Source of the DNA: Candidatus Abyssobacteria bacterium SURF_17
Lineage (GTDB): Bacteria; Abyssobacteria; SURF-5
Reading direction: 5' to 3'
Length of the DNA stretch: 64,000 nucleotides
NCBI GenBank assembly: GCA_003598055.1
Contig: QZKI01000015.1
Coordinates: 1 to 64,000, forward strand
Position 1 is the stretch's first letter; each line of letters starts with the position of its first letter. Below are positions 53,243 to 63,646 of the stretch, in pieces. The notes beneath the pieces were generated by a model that saw nothing but the letters and a program-made list of their open reading frames with translations, was not told the origin of the DNA and ran no database searches. The position numbers and the translations under genes are program-made.

Positions 53243-54242
53243 TTTGCGTTATTCATATGCCGTTGCGCGTATAAACGCGCTGAGCACCAAGCTCCTCGAC
53301 CGGGCGTTCGCATCGCGAATGCTGGACGCTGCTGAGCCGAGTGATATCCTTCCTATGCTCCGCGAGACGGCATATGCCGAGAGCCTCACGGCTGTGGACA
53401 ACGTGAGCCAGCTCGAGGGCGGACTTATCCGGGAGCTTCAAAAGACGCATGACCTGCTTGGCGCCATTTGCCCGGACAAGGAACTGATAGGCTTGTTCCG
53501 CAAGCGATACGATTTTCACAATTTGAAGGCGATGTTGAAATCCAAGATAACGGGCGTCCCGCACGCCGACGCCATCGTTGACCTCGGAACATATAGCATC
53601 GGCGAGCTGAGCAGCGCGGTCAGGGGAGAAGCGTACCGGTTCGTTCCACGGTACATCAGCGAAACGGCTCTCGAGGCGCTCGCGGAATACCGGAAGGCGC
53701 AGGCGCTGTATGTCATAAGCTACACGTGCGATCGCTCGATGTGGCGCTACCTGATGCAGAACGCATTGAAACATCGCAACAAGATTGTGATTACCTTGTT
53801 CCGCGATTACATTAACATGGCGAACATCAAGGCGTTCGTGCGGGTGAAGGAGTTTTCGAAGACCCCCGCCGAGGCATTCAGACACTACTTCATTCCGGGC
53901 GGAGACTATGAGCTTGATTTCTTCCTTCCCCTCATGGACGAAGATACGAGCCTTTTCCTCAGCCGATTGAGAGACGGCGAATGCGAGCGCCACATCATCG
54001 CTCACGGGTTCGGCTCGTGGGAGGAAGATGAATCCTTCTGGCGGCTGGAGGTCGCACGCGATAACTTTGTCCTGTACAGCTTCCATCAGATGCGCGGACA
54101 GCTTTTCAGCATCGCGCCTCTGATTTACTACCTCTTAAGGAAAGAAGCGGAAGCGAAGCTCATCCGCACCGTCGTCCGCTGCAAACTGAGCGGCATGCGG
54201 CGGGCGGAGACAGAAGAACGCTTAAGGTATCTGTATGTCTGA
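53235..54242 (+). CDS. ntpC: V/A-type ATPase subunit C (d-type)
   Basis: The protein has 335 residues from ATG 53235, overlapping the subunit E stop. The track gives a GTG at 53220 five codons upstream. All-helical, with the family blocks YSYAVARINALSTKLLDRAFASRML, FRKRYDFHNLKAMLKSKI and FRDYINMANIKAFVRVKEF. This subunit is the socket between the central stalk and the membrane rotor ring. It overlaps subunit F by 8 nt. Confidence 0.92.
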   Translation: MDDLRYSYAVARINALSTKLLDRAFASRMLDAAEPSDILPMLRETAYAESLTAVDNVSQLEGGLIRELQKTHDLLGAICPDKELIGLFRKRYDFHNLKAMLKSKITGVPHADAIVDLGTYSIGELSSAVRGEAYRFVPRYISETALEALAEYRKAQALYVISYTCDRSMWRYLMQNALKHRNKIVITLFRDYINMANIKAFVRVKEFSKTPAEAFRHYFIPGGDYELDFFLPLMDEDTSLFLSRLRDGECERHIIAHGFGSWEEDESFWRLEVARDNFVLYSFHQMRGQLFSIAPLIYYLLRKEAEAKLIRTVVRCKLSGMRRAETEERLRYLYV

Positions 54243-54543
54243 AATAGCATGTGTGGGCGACCGCGACACAGTGTGGCCGTTTAAGGCGCTCGGAGTTGAG
54301 GTGTTCTTTTCTGACGAGCATGCGGCGCCGTCCCGGCTCGTGAGTGAAGTGATACAGAAACAATTCAAGATTATCTTCGTGACCGAGGACGTGTACGAGA
54401 GCGCGCGAGAAAGAATAAGCGCCCTCGCCGAGCAGGCAATGCCGACCATCGCGCTCATACCCTCCGTAAAAGGAAATCGCGGAACAGCCGCCCAGATGGT
54501 GCGCGACTCCGTCCGCAGAGCGATGGGCGCGGAGTTCATTTGA
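54235..54543 (+). CDS. ntpG: V/A-type ATPase subunit F
   Basis: The protein has 102 residues. A Rossmann-like small protein starting with MSEIACVGDRDTVWPFKALGVEVFF and ending IALIPSVKGNRGTAAQMVRDSVRRAMGAEF, both characteristic of the F (NtpG/AtpF) subunit. It attaches to subunit D in the central rotor stalk and is thought to modulate activity. It is followed after 62 nt by the catalytic A subunit. Confidence 0.92.
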   Translation: MSEIACVGDRDTVWPFKALGVEVFFSDEHAAPSRLVSEVIQKQFKIIFVTEDVYESARERISALAEQAMPTIALIPSVKGNRGTAAQMVRDSVRRAMGAEFI

Positions 54544-54605
54544 CCGATGAATGATTATCGACCGTCTGAACACATGAAAGCCATCCAGAACGTGGAGGCA
54601 CGTTA

Positions 54606-56384
54606 ATGAATCGAGAAACCAAGGGAACGATAATAAAGGTCTCGGGGCCCCTCGTGGTCGCCGAAGGTATGACGAACGCAAGGATGTACGACGTCGTCCG
54701 GGTAAGCGAGAAGAATCTTGTCGGCGAGATCATCGAGCTCCGGGGCAACAAAGCCTCGATTCAGGTGTATGAGGACACGCAGGGACTCGGCCCCGGCGAG
54801 CCGGTCGAGACTACAGGTCAGCCGCTAAGCGTGGAGCTTGGTCCCGGAATGATCGAGGCGATTTATGACGGGGTTCAGCGCCCGCTCGACGCAATCATGG
54901 GGCTTGCGGGCAACTTGATCACGCGCGGCCTGTACGTGCCCGGCTTGAACCGCGAGAAGAAATGGAACTTCCAGCCGAAGGTGAAGGCGGGCGACCGTGT
55001 CGTTGCGGGCGACATCCTCGGAACGGTTCAGGAGACGACGCTCGTTGAGCACCGAATCATGGTGCCGCCCGGAATGCAAGGGGAAATCGTTAGCATAGAG
55101 CCGGGCAGTTTCACGGTCACGGACGTGATAGCGGAATTGCGCGACGGAGAGAAGACGCATCATCTCACCATGATGCAGAGATGGCCTGTTCGCAAGGCAC
55201 GTCCTTACAAAGAAAAGCTCATGCCCATCATTCCGCTCATCACCGGCCAACGCGTGATTGATGCGCTTTTTCCCATCGGCAAGGGCGGCACGGCATGCGT
55301 GCCCGGACCGTTCGGCGCCGGAAAGACGGTTGTCCAACACCAGCTCGCCAAGTGGGCTGATGCCGAGATAGTCGTGTTCGTTGGCTGCGGCGAGCGCGGC
55401 AACGAAATGACCGATGTGCTGCTCGAGTTCCCGGAGCTTAAGGACCCGCGTTCCGGTGAACCGCTCATGAAGCGAACGATACTTGTAGCGAACACATCGA
55501 ATATGCCCGTGGCGGCCCGGGAGGCCTCGATGTACACGGGTATCACGATGGCGGAATATTTCCGCGACATGGGCTACAGTGTCGCCATCATGGCCGACTC
55601 GACTTCGCGCTGGGCCGAAGCGCTTCGCGAAATGTCGGGCAGGCTCGAGGAGATGCCGGGCGAGGAAGGCTATCCCGCATACCTGCCCACCCGCATCGCA
55701 GAATACTATGAACGCGCGGGGAGGGTGGTGTGCCTCGGGTCGGACAATCGCATCGGAGCCGTAAGCGCCATCGGAGCAGTGTCACCGCCGGGCGGAGACC
55801 TTTCCGACCCGGTCGTTCAGGCGACGCTGAAGGTCGTGAAAGTGTTCTGGAGCCTCGAAGACAAGCTCGCGTACGAGCGCCATTTCCCCGCCATCAACTG
55901 GCTGACGAGTTATTCCCTCTATCATGACCATCTGCGGTCGTTCTTCGAGCAGGAAGTGGCGGCAGACTGGACAAACCTGCGTCTCGAGGCGATGGCTCTG
56001 CTTCAGAAGGAGGCGGAACTCAAGGAAATCGCGCGCCTCGTCGGCCTCGACGCGCTCTCGCCGAGCGACCGCCTCGTGCTCGAGACAGCGCGCTCGATTC
56101 GCGAGGATTTTCTCCACCAGAACGCATTTCATGAGATAGACAGCTACGCATCGTTCTCGAAGCAATACAAGATGCTCATGATAATCATGCACTTCCATCG
56201 CGCGTCGGTCGAGGCGCTGGGACAAGACACCTCCATCGAGGAAATCGCAAGATTGCCGGTGCGCGAGGAGATCGGCCGAATGCGCTACATAGGCGAACAG
56301 GAACTGGATAAACTGGAGTCGCTCAGGAAGCGGGCCGTCGAGCAGGTGAAGGCGCTCACCGAGAAAGCCGAGGCAGAGGTCTGA
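54606..56384 (+). CDS. atpA: V/A-type ATPase catalytic subunit A
   Basis: The protein has 592 residues. GGAGG stands 8 nt before the ATG. It has the N-terminal barrel, the A-subunit-specific insertion or bulge domain ([20 protein letters not shown]...[20 protein letters not shown]), Walker [36 protein letters not shown] with the catalytic Glu, Walker [48 protein letters not shown] and the C-terminal helical domain. It hydrolyses or synthesises ATP. There is no intein. Confidence 0.97.
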   Translation: MNRETKGTIIKVSGPLVVAEGMTNARMYDVVRVSEKNLVGEIIELRGNKASIQVYEDTQGLGPGEPVETTGQPLSVELGPGMIEAIYDGVQRPLDAIMGLAGNLITRGLYVPGLNREKKWNFQPKVKAGDRVVAGDILGTVQETTLVEHRIMVPPGMQGEIVSIEPGSFTVTDVIAELRDGEKTHHLTMMQRWPVRKARPYKEKLMPIIPLITGQRVIDALFPIGKGGTACVPGPFGAGKTVVQHQLAKWADAEIVVFVGCGERGNEMTDVLLEFPELKDPRSGEPLMKRTILVANTSNMPVAAREASMYTGITMAEYFRDMGYSVAIMADSTSRWAEALREMSGRLEEMPGEEGYPAYLPTRIAEYYERAGRVVCLGSDNRIGAVSAIGAVSPPGGDLSDPVVQATLKVVKVFWSLEDKLAYERHFPAINWLTSYSLYHDHLRSFFEQEVAADWTNLRLEAMALLQKEAELKEIARLVGLDALSPSDRLVLETARSIREDFLHQNAFHEIDSYASFSKQYKMLMIIMHFHRASVEALGQDTSIEEIARLPVREEIGRMRYIGEQELDKLESLRKRAVEQVKALTEKAEAEV

Positions 56385-56386
56385 CA

Positions 56387-57772
56387 ATGGTAAAAGAATA
56401 TCGCACAATCCGCGAAATTGTGGGTCCGCTCGTGCTCGTGGGCGAGACTTCAGGCGTCAAGTACGATGAGCTTGTGGAGCTCGAATTGCCGAGCGGCGAG
56501 ATACGGCGCGGCAAGACACTCGAGGTCTCTGGCGACACGGCGCTCGTTCAGCTTTTCGAGGGGGCGACGGGCGTGAACGTGAGCAACTGCAAAGTGCGTT
56601 TCCTCGGCCGCGGTTTGGAACTGGGCGTTTCGCGCGATGTCCTCGGCCGAGTGTTTGATGGCATGGGGCGTCCGATAGACGGCGGCCCTTCCGTGATACC
56701 CGAAAAACGATTGAACATCAACGGCAGCCCCATCAACCCGTATGCGCGCGCGTATCCTTCGGAATTCATCCAGACCGGCATCTCGGCGATCGACGGCCTC
56801 AATACGCTGGTGCGCGGGCAGAAGCTCCCCATCTTTTCCGGATTCGGCCTCCCGCATCCGGAGCTTGCCGCGCAGATAGCGCGCCAGGCGACCGTGAGAG
56901 GCACGGGCGAGCAGTTCGCCGTCGTGTTCGGAGCCATGGGAATCACGTTCGAGGAGGCCGAATATTTCATTTCGGATTTCAAACGAACGGGCGCGATCGA
57001 CCGCGCGGTGCTGTTCGTGAACCTTGCCAACGACCCCGCCATCGAGCGCATCGCGGCGCCGCGCATGGCGCTCACGGCAGCCGAATATCTGGCCTTCGAC
57101 TTGAATATGCACGTGCTCGTCATCCTTACCGATATGACGAATTACTGCGAGGCGCTCCGCGAGATATCCGCCGCCCGCAAGGAAGTACCGGGCCGCCGCG
57201 GCTACCCCGGATACCTTTACACCGACCTCTCGACGGTATACGAGCGCGCCGGAAGGCTCAAGACCAGCTCCGGCTCGATCACACAGATTCCGGTCATCTC
57301 GATGCCGGAAGATGATAAGACGCACCCGATACCCGACCTCACGGGATACATCACCGAAGGACAAATTATCCTCGACCGGCCGCTCCATCGGAAAGGGATT
57401 TATCCTCCGATTAACGTGCTCCCTTCTCTCTCGCGGCTGCGCGATAAAGGCATCGGCAGAGGGAAGACGCGCGAGGACCACGCCGACGTATCGAACCAGC
57501 TTTTCGCCGCCTATGCGCGCGGAAAGGAAGTGCAGGAACTGGCTGTGATCCTCGGAGAAGCCGCGCTCAGCAAGGAAGACAAGGCGTTCTACAAATTCGC
57601 CGACGTGTTCGAGGACAAATTCGTCAGGCAGGGCCACGATGAGAACCGGACCATCGAGGAAACCATCGAACTCGGCTGGCGGCTCCTCACGCTCCTGCCG
57701 AAGAGCGAGCTGAAACGAATCCGCCAGGAATACATCGACAAATATTATCCTGAAAAAGTTGAAGTGTCATGA
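56387..57772 (+). CDS. atpB: V/A-type ATPase regulatory subunit B
   Basis: The protein has 461 residues. The B subunit lacks a true P-loop ([20 protein letters not shown] at its place) but keeps [59 protein letters not shown] and [42 protein letters not shown], followed by [32 protein letters not shown]. Its Arg in ERAGR-type loops completes the catalytic site of A. It follows A by 2 nt and overlaps D by 4 nt. Confidence 0.97.
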   Translation: MVKEYRTIREIVGPLVLVGETSGVKYDELVELELPSGEIRRGKTLEVSGDTALVQLFEGATGVNVSNCKVRFLGRGLELGVSRDVLGRVFDGMGRPIDGGPSVIPEKRLNINGSPINPYARAYPSEFIQTGISAIDGLNTLVRGQKLPIFSGFGLPHPELAAQIARQATVRGTGEQFAVVFGAMGITFEEAEYFISDFKRTGAIDRAVLFVNLANDPAIERIAAPRMALTAAEYLAFDLNMHVLVILTDMTNYCEALREISAARKEVPGRRGYPGYLYTDLSTVYERAGRLKTSSGSITQIPVISMPEDDKTHPIPDLTGYITEGQIILDRPLHRKGIYPPINVLPSLSRLRDKGIGRGKTREDHADVSNQLFAAYARGKEVQELAVILGEAALSKEDKAFYKFADVFEDKFVRQGHDENRTIEETIELGWRLLTLLPKSELKRIRQEYIDKYYPEKVEVS

Positions 57773-58386
57773 TTCTGCGCGTCAATCCCAATCGTATGGA
57801 ACTGCTCAGGCTGCGGCGCAGGCTGCAGCTTGCGCGCCGGGGTCACAAGCTGCTGAAGGACAAGCAGGAAGAGCTGATGCGCCAGTTCATGGCGCTCGTG
57901 GTCGAGGCCAAGCGGACGCGCGAGGACGTTGACAGGGAATTGGAAATCGCGATGCACTCGTTTTTCTCCGCCCGGCTCGACTCGTTCCAGCCGGAGATGG
58001 AAGAAGCGCTCGCGTTCACAAATAAGAAGATAGACCTCAAAAGCAGGATCGAGCCCATCATGAATTTGCGTGTGCCCTACTTCGACTGCGCCGTCACGGG
58101 CGAGTTCGCTTACGGATTCCTCGATACCGACGGCGACCTTGACAGGGCGCTCTCAATGCTTTCAGACCTGCTGCCGCGCATGGTCCGGATGGCACAGTTG
58201 GAGAAACACGTCTCGATGCTCGCGGCCGAACTCGAGCGCACGCGCCGCCGCGTGAATGCGCTCGAGCACATCTTGATTCCCAGCCTTCAGGAAACCATCA
58301 AATACATCAGCACCAAGCTGAGCGAGCTCGAGCGCGGCAACCTCACCCGCCTCATGAAGGTCAAGGAAATCGTTCGCAAACACTAG
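57769..58386 (+). CDS. ntpD: V/A-type ATPase subunit D (central stalk)
   Basis: The protein has 205 residues. It is a two-helix coiled coil: N-terminal [39 protein letters not shown] and C-terminal [46 protein letters not shown], the standard subunit D signature and equivalent to the gamma subunit in function. It is the rotor shaft inside the A3B3 head. It is last in the operon. Its stop overlaps the convergent methyltransferase stop by 4 nt, leaving no room for a terminator outside the coding sequence. Confidence 0.95.
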   Translation: MILRVNPNRMELLRLRRRLQLARRGHKLLKDKQEELMRQFMALVVEAKRTREDVDRELEIAMHSFFSARLDSFQPEMEEALAFTNKKIDLKSRIEPIMNLRVPYFDCAVTGEFAYGFLDTDGDLDRALSMLSDLLPRMVRMAQLEKHVSMLAAELERTRRRVNALEHILIPSLQETIKYISTKLSELERGNLTRLMKVKEIVRKH

Positions 58387-59579
58387 GCATTCCGCATCAC
58401 GACAAGGTCCTGGAAACTATTCCCTCCACGCTCTTTGTACTCCAGAATTTCAAAATATTTGGAATACTCCCGGAATGTGTATTCCCTGGTTTGGAATACT
58501 GAGCGATAGTAGTCCCCGGGCACTATCGGGCCAAGATTTCTGTCAACGACATCATCATAAATCCCTTCCCTCAGGACGTCCATTGTTACTCGTCCCGGGA
58601 AGGTGAACAGCGCGGCTGATTCTCCGTGGACCGTAGCAAGGAAAAGACCGCCGGGCGCCAGGATTCGCTTCATTTCCTGCAGCCATGCTATCTGGACGTT
58701 CCTCGGCAAATGTGACAGGACGGAGAACGATACGATGAGGTCAAAGCTCTTGTCGGGATAAGGAGTCGGCGGATGCAGCGAGATTGCAGAAAATTCGGCG
58801 GGCCCGAGATGCTTTCGGCACCATTCAACGGCCTCTGCATCCACATCGCACCCGTGTATCCGTGGAATTCCGGAGAACTTCACGAAGAATCCGGTCACCC
58901 GGCCGCAGCCGCATCCCCAATCAAGCATACTTTTGATTGACTGAGGATTCACATGCCTGGAGACCGCTGTCCAGAATTCCCGGTACGTCTGTATCCCTGT
59001 CATCAAATGAAGAAGAGGATTCTTGTTGCCGCCGACTCGAAGCATAAGATTGGCGGGGGGAGTGGGAAACAAGTCGGATAAATCTGCCCGATACCATGTC
59101 TCCGTCTTCGCGACTTCCCGACCACGCGATATCCCGACCACGCGGACATCAATCATTCCTTCAAGGCCGCTGCCGGGTCTCTGAACGTTGAAAGAAAAGC
59201 CGGAATTCCGGGCATGCGCCATGAACGGGAGACTTGCAGCCACATCATCCCGTGGCATCACAGCACATACGCCGACCCTGTGCTGGTTTATATGGAGAGC
59301 AAACGAATCAAGGCTTCGCTCGGGAAGCAGCATCCATCCGGAGACAACGAACCTATCGCCCTTCAGATCTATTTGGTCGTAGCAACCACGAGCATAGGGA
59401 AGCTCAAGAGGCGCGCGGCCGTCTTCCTGAATCCTTTCCTCGAGCGTATCGAGATACTTCCGGAGCGATACGACATCGGTCTCAAGCTGATTCAGCCGCA
59501 TGAGAAGTCTGCTTGGGCGGGCAAGGATGGAGACACTATGGAAGAGTCTTTTGAGCGCCGTTTTCACGTTGCGCGGCAT
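58383..59579 (-). CDS. SAM-dependent methyltransferase with N-terminal coiled coil and beta domain
   Basis: The protein has 398 residues. The start has AGGGGAG 8 nt upstream and an extended -10 promoter further up. Residues ~20-55 form a coiled coil (LLMRLNQLETDVVSLRKYLDTLEERIQ). Residues ~60-170 look like an all-beta domain (FVVSGWMLLPERSLDSFALHINQHRVG) of the kind found attached to glycosyltransferases and surface-glycan methyltransferases. The class I methyltransferase core has SMLDWGCGCGRVTGFF (SAM loop), GCDVDAEAVEWC, SFDLIVSFSVLSHLPR and MKRILAPGGLFLATVHG. The target is unknown. A role in decorating surface glycans fits the architecture. Confidence 0.8.
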   Translation of the reverse strand: MPRNVKTALKRLFHSVSILARPSRLLMRLNQLETDVVSLRKYLDTLEERIQEDGRAPLELPYARGCYDQIDLKGDRFVVSGWMLLPERSLDSFALHINQHRVGVCAVMPRDDVAASLPFMAHARNSGFSFNVQRPGSGLEGMIDVRVVGISRGREVAKTETWYRADLSDLFPTPPANLMLRVGGNKNPLLHLMTGIQTYREFWTAVSRHVNPQSIKSMLDWGCGCGRVTGFFVKFSGIPRIHGCDVDAEAVEWCRKHLGPAEFSAISLHPPTPYPDKSFDLIVSFSVLSHLPRNVQIAWLQEMKRILAPGGLFLATVHGESAALFTFPGRVTMDVLREGIYDDVVDRNLGPIVPGDYYRSVFQTREYTFREYSKYFEILEYKERGGNSFQDLVVMRNA

Positions 59580-59625
59580 GCGTTTGGCTCCCCTTAATTA
59601 TTCCCTCATATACAGACTGGCTGGC

Positions 59626-59634
59626 ATTATAACA
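59626..59634 (-). promoter_or_regulatory. Extended -10 promoter of the methyltransferase gene
   Basis: The minus strand reads TGTTATAAT, a perfect -10 box with the TG extension and no good -35 box. The start point would be ~40 nt before the ATG at 59579. Confidence 0.5.
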
Positions 59635-59739
59635 CACCGAGCGACATTTTCTCCCCGGCGACATCGGGACACAGCCTGCAATTGCCTTCACATTGCGGTC
59701 TGAGGAATAGGGCTCTGTCCTGATTTTTCTTGCAGCGGG

Positions 59740-59769
59740 TTGCCCATTATGCGGCTCATATGGTATAGT
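59740..59769 (+). promoter_or_regulatory. Candidate promoter of the SulP gene
   Basis: TTGCCC is followed after 18 nt by TATAGT. The -10 box is good and the -35 box is weak. It would leave a leader of ~120 nt before the GTG at 59895. Confidence 0.4.
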
Positions 59770-59894
59770 GGTTTTCCGATATTCGCGATTTGATGCCGAA
59801 CTGAAACAAAGCGGACTCTGGCGCAATACCCCAAGGGCGTCCCGCTTTGGCAGTGACGCACTTTTTCCTCCAGAAGCAAGAGGGAGACAACCAG

Positions 59895-62045
59895 GTGCTG
59901 AAACGCATCTTCCCATTCCTCGCCTGGTTCGAGGATTTCACAGGAGCAACCCTTCGGGCCGACTTGATTTCGGGCGTGACGGTCGCGCTCGTGCTGATTC
60001 CGCAGTCAATGGCTTATGCCCAATTGGCAGGCCTGCCCGCATACTACGGCCTTTACGCAGCGTTTCTCCCCGTAAGCATTGCCGCCCTGTTCGGCTCCAG
60101 CCGACAACTTGCCACCGGGCCCGTCGCCGTCGTCTCGCTGATGACCTCTGCCGCGCTGAGTCCGCTGGCGAAGGCTGGCAGCGAGGCATTCATCGCTTAC
60201 GCCATTTTATTAGCGATGATGGTGGGCGTTTTCCAGCTTGCCCTCGGCATCTTGCGATTAGGCATCGCGGTGAACTTTCTTTCGCATCCCGTGGTGAACG
60301 GATTCACGAACGCCGCCGCCATCATCATCGCCACCTCGCAGCTCTCGAAGCTCTTTGGCGTTCATGTGGATGAAGCCGAGCACCACTACGAAACGATATA
60401 CCGAGTCATCAACGCCGCGCTTGGCTACACGCATTGGCCCACGTTTGGAATGGCCGTACTCGCATTTGTTATCATGTACGGGCTCAGGCGGCTGAACCCC
60501 AAGATACCAAATGTGCTCGTGGCTGTAGTAATCACCACGATTCTCTCGTGGGCGACCAAATTTGAAAACAACGTAAAGACCGACCTGCCACACATCCAGT
60601 CTGAACCCGTCGTGTCAGTCATCCGCGACTATAACGCCTGTCTTGAGGAAATCGAGCGTGTCTCGGCAGAACGAACGGGTCTATGGCCTGCCTTGGAGAA
60701 GGCGCAGAAGGCCAGCGGAAGACATTCCGCCGAGGTCATGAAACTTCGTCATGAGATAGCGCTTCTCACACTTCACCTGGAGGAGTGCAAGGAACACAGC
60801 CAGACTTCGAGGGCAAGGCTCCGTTCTTTCCTGTTCGAGACCGCGGAGGGCGAGGGAGGGGAAAAGGAGTTTTATCTGTGGGGTAAAGCGCCGTCGGGCG
60901 AGAACAGTGACGGCCGCCACTGGCGCTTGAAGGTGGGTAACGACGTCCTGAAAGAGGATGCGATTATCTTAACCGGCGCCGGTGCCGTGGTGGGCAAGAT
61001 TCCGAGAGGGTTGCCGAAATTCAGCGCGCCGAGACTGGATTTCGGGTTCATCGTTCAGCTCTTCCCGATGGCGGCGATTATCTCGCTCCTCGGTTTTATG
61101 GAAGCCATCTCGATTGCGAAGGCGATGGCTGCGAAGACGGGTCAGCGTCTTGACCCGAATCAGGAGTTGATAGGACAAGGGTTGGCAAATATCGTGGGCT
61201 CGATCAGCCAAAGTTACCCGGTATCGGGCTCGTTTTCACGCTCTGCAGTGAACCTGCAGGCGGGGGCGCTGACGGGGCTTTCAAGCGTGTTCACAAGCTG
61301 CGTTGTGGTGATAACGCTGCTGCTCTTCACGCCGCTTCTCTATCATCTTCCCCAGGCGGTTTTAGCCGCGATTATCATGATGGCGGTGGTTGGTTTGATC
61401 AATGTTACGGGATTCATCCATGCTTGGCAGGCTCAGCGATACGACGGCGTGATTTCCATTATGACGTTCATCTTCACCCTCGTTTTCGCGCCGCATCTCG
61501 ACAAAGGCATCATGATCGGCGTGGGCTTGTCCCTCGCGCTCTATCTGTATCGCAACCTCAGGCCGGGCATGGCCGTTGTTTCACTTCATCCGGACGGTTC
61601 GCTCCGTGATGCATCACGGCACAAGCTTGAGCGATGCCGCCACATCGCCGCGGTTCGCTTCGACGGCCCCCTGTTCTTCGCGAGCTGCAATTTTCTTGAA
61701 GACAAGATTCTGGAGCAGGTGGCGGCCATGCCTGAGCTCAGGCACGTGCTGATTATCTCACACGGGATTAATGAGCTCGACGCATCCGGCGAGGACATGC
61801 TTTCACAGCTTCTCGGTCGGTTGCGCAATGCGGGCTACGATGTCTCTTTCAGCGGCCTTAAGGACAACGTTCTGGATGTGCTCAAGCGCACACATCTGTA
61901 CGAAGAGATCGGCGAGGATCACATGTTCCCCACTCAGGCGGCAGCCATCGAAGCCATCCACGCGAAGGCACACGAGAACTCGCAGGAGAAGGAATGTCCG
62001 CTGCTGAAGGTCTGCCGTAAAGAGCAAGGAAGCTTGCCGCGCTGA
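59895..62045 (+). CDS. SulP family anion transporter with helical insertion and STAS domain
   Basis: The protein has 716 residues from GTG 59895, where GAGGGAG lies 8 nt upstream. The track's TTG at 59847 has no site. The transmembrane core has the SulP motifs SGVTVALVLIPQSMAYAQLAGLPAYYGLYAAFLPV, QLATGPVAVVSLM and HPVVNGFTNAAAIIIATSQL, followed by LIGQGLANIVGSISQSYPVSGSFSRSAVNLQAG. A C-terminal cytoplasmic STAS domain (~555-690) follows. Between helices, residues ~223-364 form an unusual ~140-residue insertion with a coiled coil. SulP proteins carry sulfate, bicarbonate or other anions. The substrate is not readable. A Cys-containing tail (CPLLKVCRKEQ) ends the protein. Confidence 0.9.
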   Translation: MLKRIFPFLAWFEDFTGATLRADLISGVTVALVLIPQSMAYAQLAGLPAYYGLYAAFLPVSIAALFGSSRQLATGPVAVVSLMTSAALSPLAKAGSEAFIAYAILLAMMVGVFQLALGILRLGIAVNFLSHPVVNGFTNAAAIIIATSQLSKLFGVHVDEAEHHYETIYRVINAALGYTHWPTFGMAVLAFVIMYGLRRLNPKIPNVLVAVVITTILSWATKFENNVKTDLPHIQSEPVVSVIRDYNACLEEIERVSAERTGLWPALEKAQKASGRHSAEVMKLRHEIALLTLHLEECKEHSQTSRARLRSFLFETAEGEGGEKEFYLWGKAPSGENSDGRHWRLKVGNDVLKEDAIILTGAGAVVGKIPRGLPKFSAPRLDFGFIVQLFPMAAIISLLGFMEAISIAKAMAAKTGQRLDPNQELIGQGLANIVGSISQSYPVSGSFSRSAVNLQAGALTGLSSVFTSCVVVITLLLFTPLLYHLPQAVLAAIIMMAVVGLINVTGFIHAWQAQRYDGVISIMTFIFTLVFAPHLDKGIMIGVGLSLALYLYRNLRPGMAVVSLHPDGSLRDASRHKLERCRHIAAVRFDGPLFFASCNFLEDKILEQVAAMPELRHVLIISHGINELDASGEDMLSQLLGRLRNAGYDVSFSGLKDNVLDVLKRTHLYEEIGEDHMFPTQAAAIEAIHAKAHENSQEKECPLLKVCRKEQGSLPR

Positions 62046-62071
62046 CGTCCTAGCCGCACGGCGGCAAGGTT

Positions 62072-63646
62072 TCAAGTAGACGTGACGTGCTTGAGGTCCG
62101 CCGGAAAGGCGGTCGCCGGCAACTGAACGACAAACGTAGTTCCTGAGCCTACCTTCGTGCTCACGCTGATATGCCCGCCATGCTTTGCCACGATTCCCTG
62201 ACAGATGGATAGTCCCAACCCAGTTCCCTTGGATTTCGTGGTAAAGAACGGGTCAAATATGGACCTGAGAATATGATCCGGGATACCCGGGCCGTAATCA
62301 GTTACCTTGACTGCGAGATAATTCGGCTCATCCGCAGGGATGACCAGTATCTGTATCCGTCCCCCCTTTGGTGTAACATCAATCGCATTGAGAATCAGGT
62401 TCAAGAACACCTGTTCCAGTTGTCTGCCATCGCCGTAGACCCGCGGCAGGTTCGGCATAATGCTGAGGTCTACATGAATGCCTGAGATGGCAATCTGATT
62501 GCCGGCAAGAGCCAACGTATCCTTTATTACGTTTCCCAGGTCGAGGGATTGCATGCTGCTTTCGCTCTCACGCGCGAAATCCAGAAGATTCCGGACGATT
62601 TTCTTGGTTCGCGCCACCTCGCCGATGATATCGTTGATCATCTCCAGACGTTCCTCGTCCGGAAGACTCTTGTAATCCTCAAGGAACATATGTGCCGTGA
62701 GAGAAATATTGTTGATCGGATTGTTCAACTCATGGGCCACTCCGGCCGTGAGCGTGCCGATGGCCCGCAATTTGTGGGTTTGCACAAGGATTTCATGACG
62801 GCGTTCCAGTTCCCTGATCATGAAGTTAATTGACACGGCGAGATTCGAGAATTCATCGCGATACCGGCGCGCAGGCATGATGGGCGTGTAGTCACCGGTT
62901 GCAATACGCTCCGCATACGAGACAAAGCGCCGGAGCGGCCGTGAGATTCTCCGCCCCAGGAAGTACGTGTTGAAAACGAAGAAAAGAAAAAGAAATGCGA
63001 AGGAATATATGTGCACCCTGCGTGAGAGAACTATCATTCTATCCAGCGTCGCCTTTTCTTTCAGCATCAAGTCCTGCGCGAATGAGACCATTTCTTGTCC
63101 GTGCTTGCGGACTTCAACTTCGGCGTCTCTCTTTTTCCAGAAATAGTCATCGGCTTTCGGATTGAGCTCTATGTTCTCGAGCTTCTCAAGCAATCCTTCA
63201 TACTGTGCCAGATGGGAGAGGATGGCTGCAAGGGAATCGTTATCCATTGCTCCCTTCAGTCTGTCAGAGCTTTCGAGGAGAATCCGCTTGGCTGCATAGA
63301 TGTTTTCCAGTGCATCGGCGAGATTGGTTCCATAGAGGAAATAGTTCTTTTCGAATCGGCGGGCCTGCTGAATTTCGAAGAGATAACTATTTGAGATTTC
63401 GAGCAGACGCACTTTGTCTTCTATCATGTACGTCGTAACGAGGAGCGCCATCGCAATGCTGAAGAAAATGACAAGGGAAAGAACGACGGTAAGATAGACC
63501 TGCATCCTGATGGTGAACTTAGGACGCTCTTTGAGAGCCTTCAGCGCGAGGTCTGTTGCGCCTACACCCTCTTCGCCGTTCGCGGATTGTGCCGACGGCG
63601 CAAATGCTTGGTTATATGGCTCCTCACTGCGGGCTGCCTCAGCCAT
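62072..63646 (-). CDS. Membrane sensor histidine kinase
   Basis: The protein has 524 residues from ATG 63646, which has AAGGAG 6 nt upstream. The track's ATG at 63670 precedes that site. Two transmembrane helices (~55-80 and ~210-230) flank a helical periplasmic sensor of ~130 residues. A HAMP domain follows (RRISRPLRRFVSYAERIATGDYTP), then the phospho-acceptor GVAHELNNPINNISLTAHMFLEDY. The ATPase has an N box (QVFLNLILNAIDVTPKGG), G1 (VTDYGPGIPD), F box (FDPFFTTKSKGTGLGLSI) and G2. It overlaps the response regulator gene by 8 nt, so the two form a two-component system of the NtrB-like type. Confidence 0.92.
   Translation of the reverse strand: MAEAARSEEPYNQAFAPSAQSANGEEGVGATDLALKALKERPKFTIRMQVYLTVVLSLVIFFSIAMALLVTTYMIEDKVRLLEISNSYLFEIQQARRFEKNYFLYGTNLADALENIYAAKRILLESSDRLKGAMDNDSLAAILSHLAQYEGLLEKLENIELNPKADDYFWKKRDAEVEVRKHGQEMVSFAQDLMLKEKATLDRMIVLSRRVHIYSFAFLFLFFVFNTYFLGRRISRPLRRFVSYAERIATGDYTPIMPARRYRDEFSNLAVSINFMIRELERRHEILVQTHKLRAIGTLTAGVAHELNNPINNISLTAHMFLEDYKSLPDEERLEMINDIIGEVARTKKIVRNLLDFARESESSMQSLDLGNVIKDTLALAGNQIAISGIHVDLSIMPNLPRVYGDGRQLEQVFLNLILNAIDVTPKGGRIQILVIPADEPNYLAVKVTDYGPGIPDHILRSIFDPFFTTKSKGTGLGLSICQGIVAKHGGHISVSTKVGSGTTFVVQLPATAFPADLKHVTST

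Larger units (their letters stand above)
59580..59894. other. Divergent control region between the methyltransferase and SulP genes
   Basis: About 315 bases. It carries a minus-strand extended -10 promoter (59626-59634) and a weaker plus-strand promoter (59740-59769), listed separately. Minus-strand ORFs here are short and conflict with each other. No RNA gene was recognised. Confidence 0.5.

Noticed and set aside
62046-62071. Short GCCGCACGGCGGC hairpin between the convergent sulP-like and histidine kinase genes as a terminator
   Set aside because: The stem is only 4-5 bp and no T run follows on either strand.
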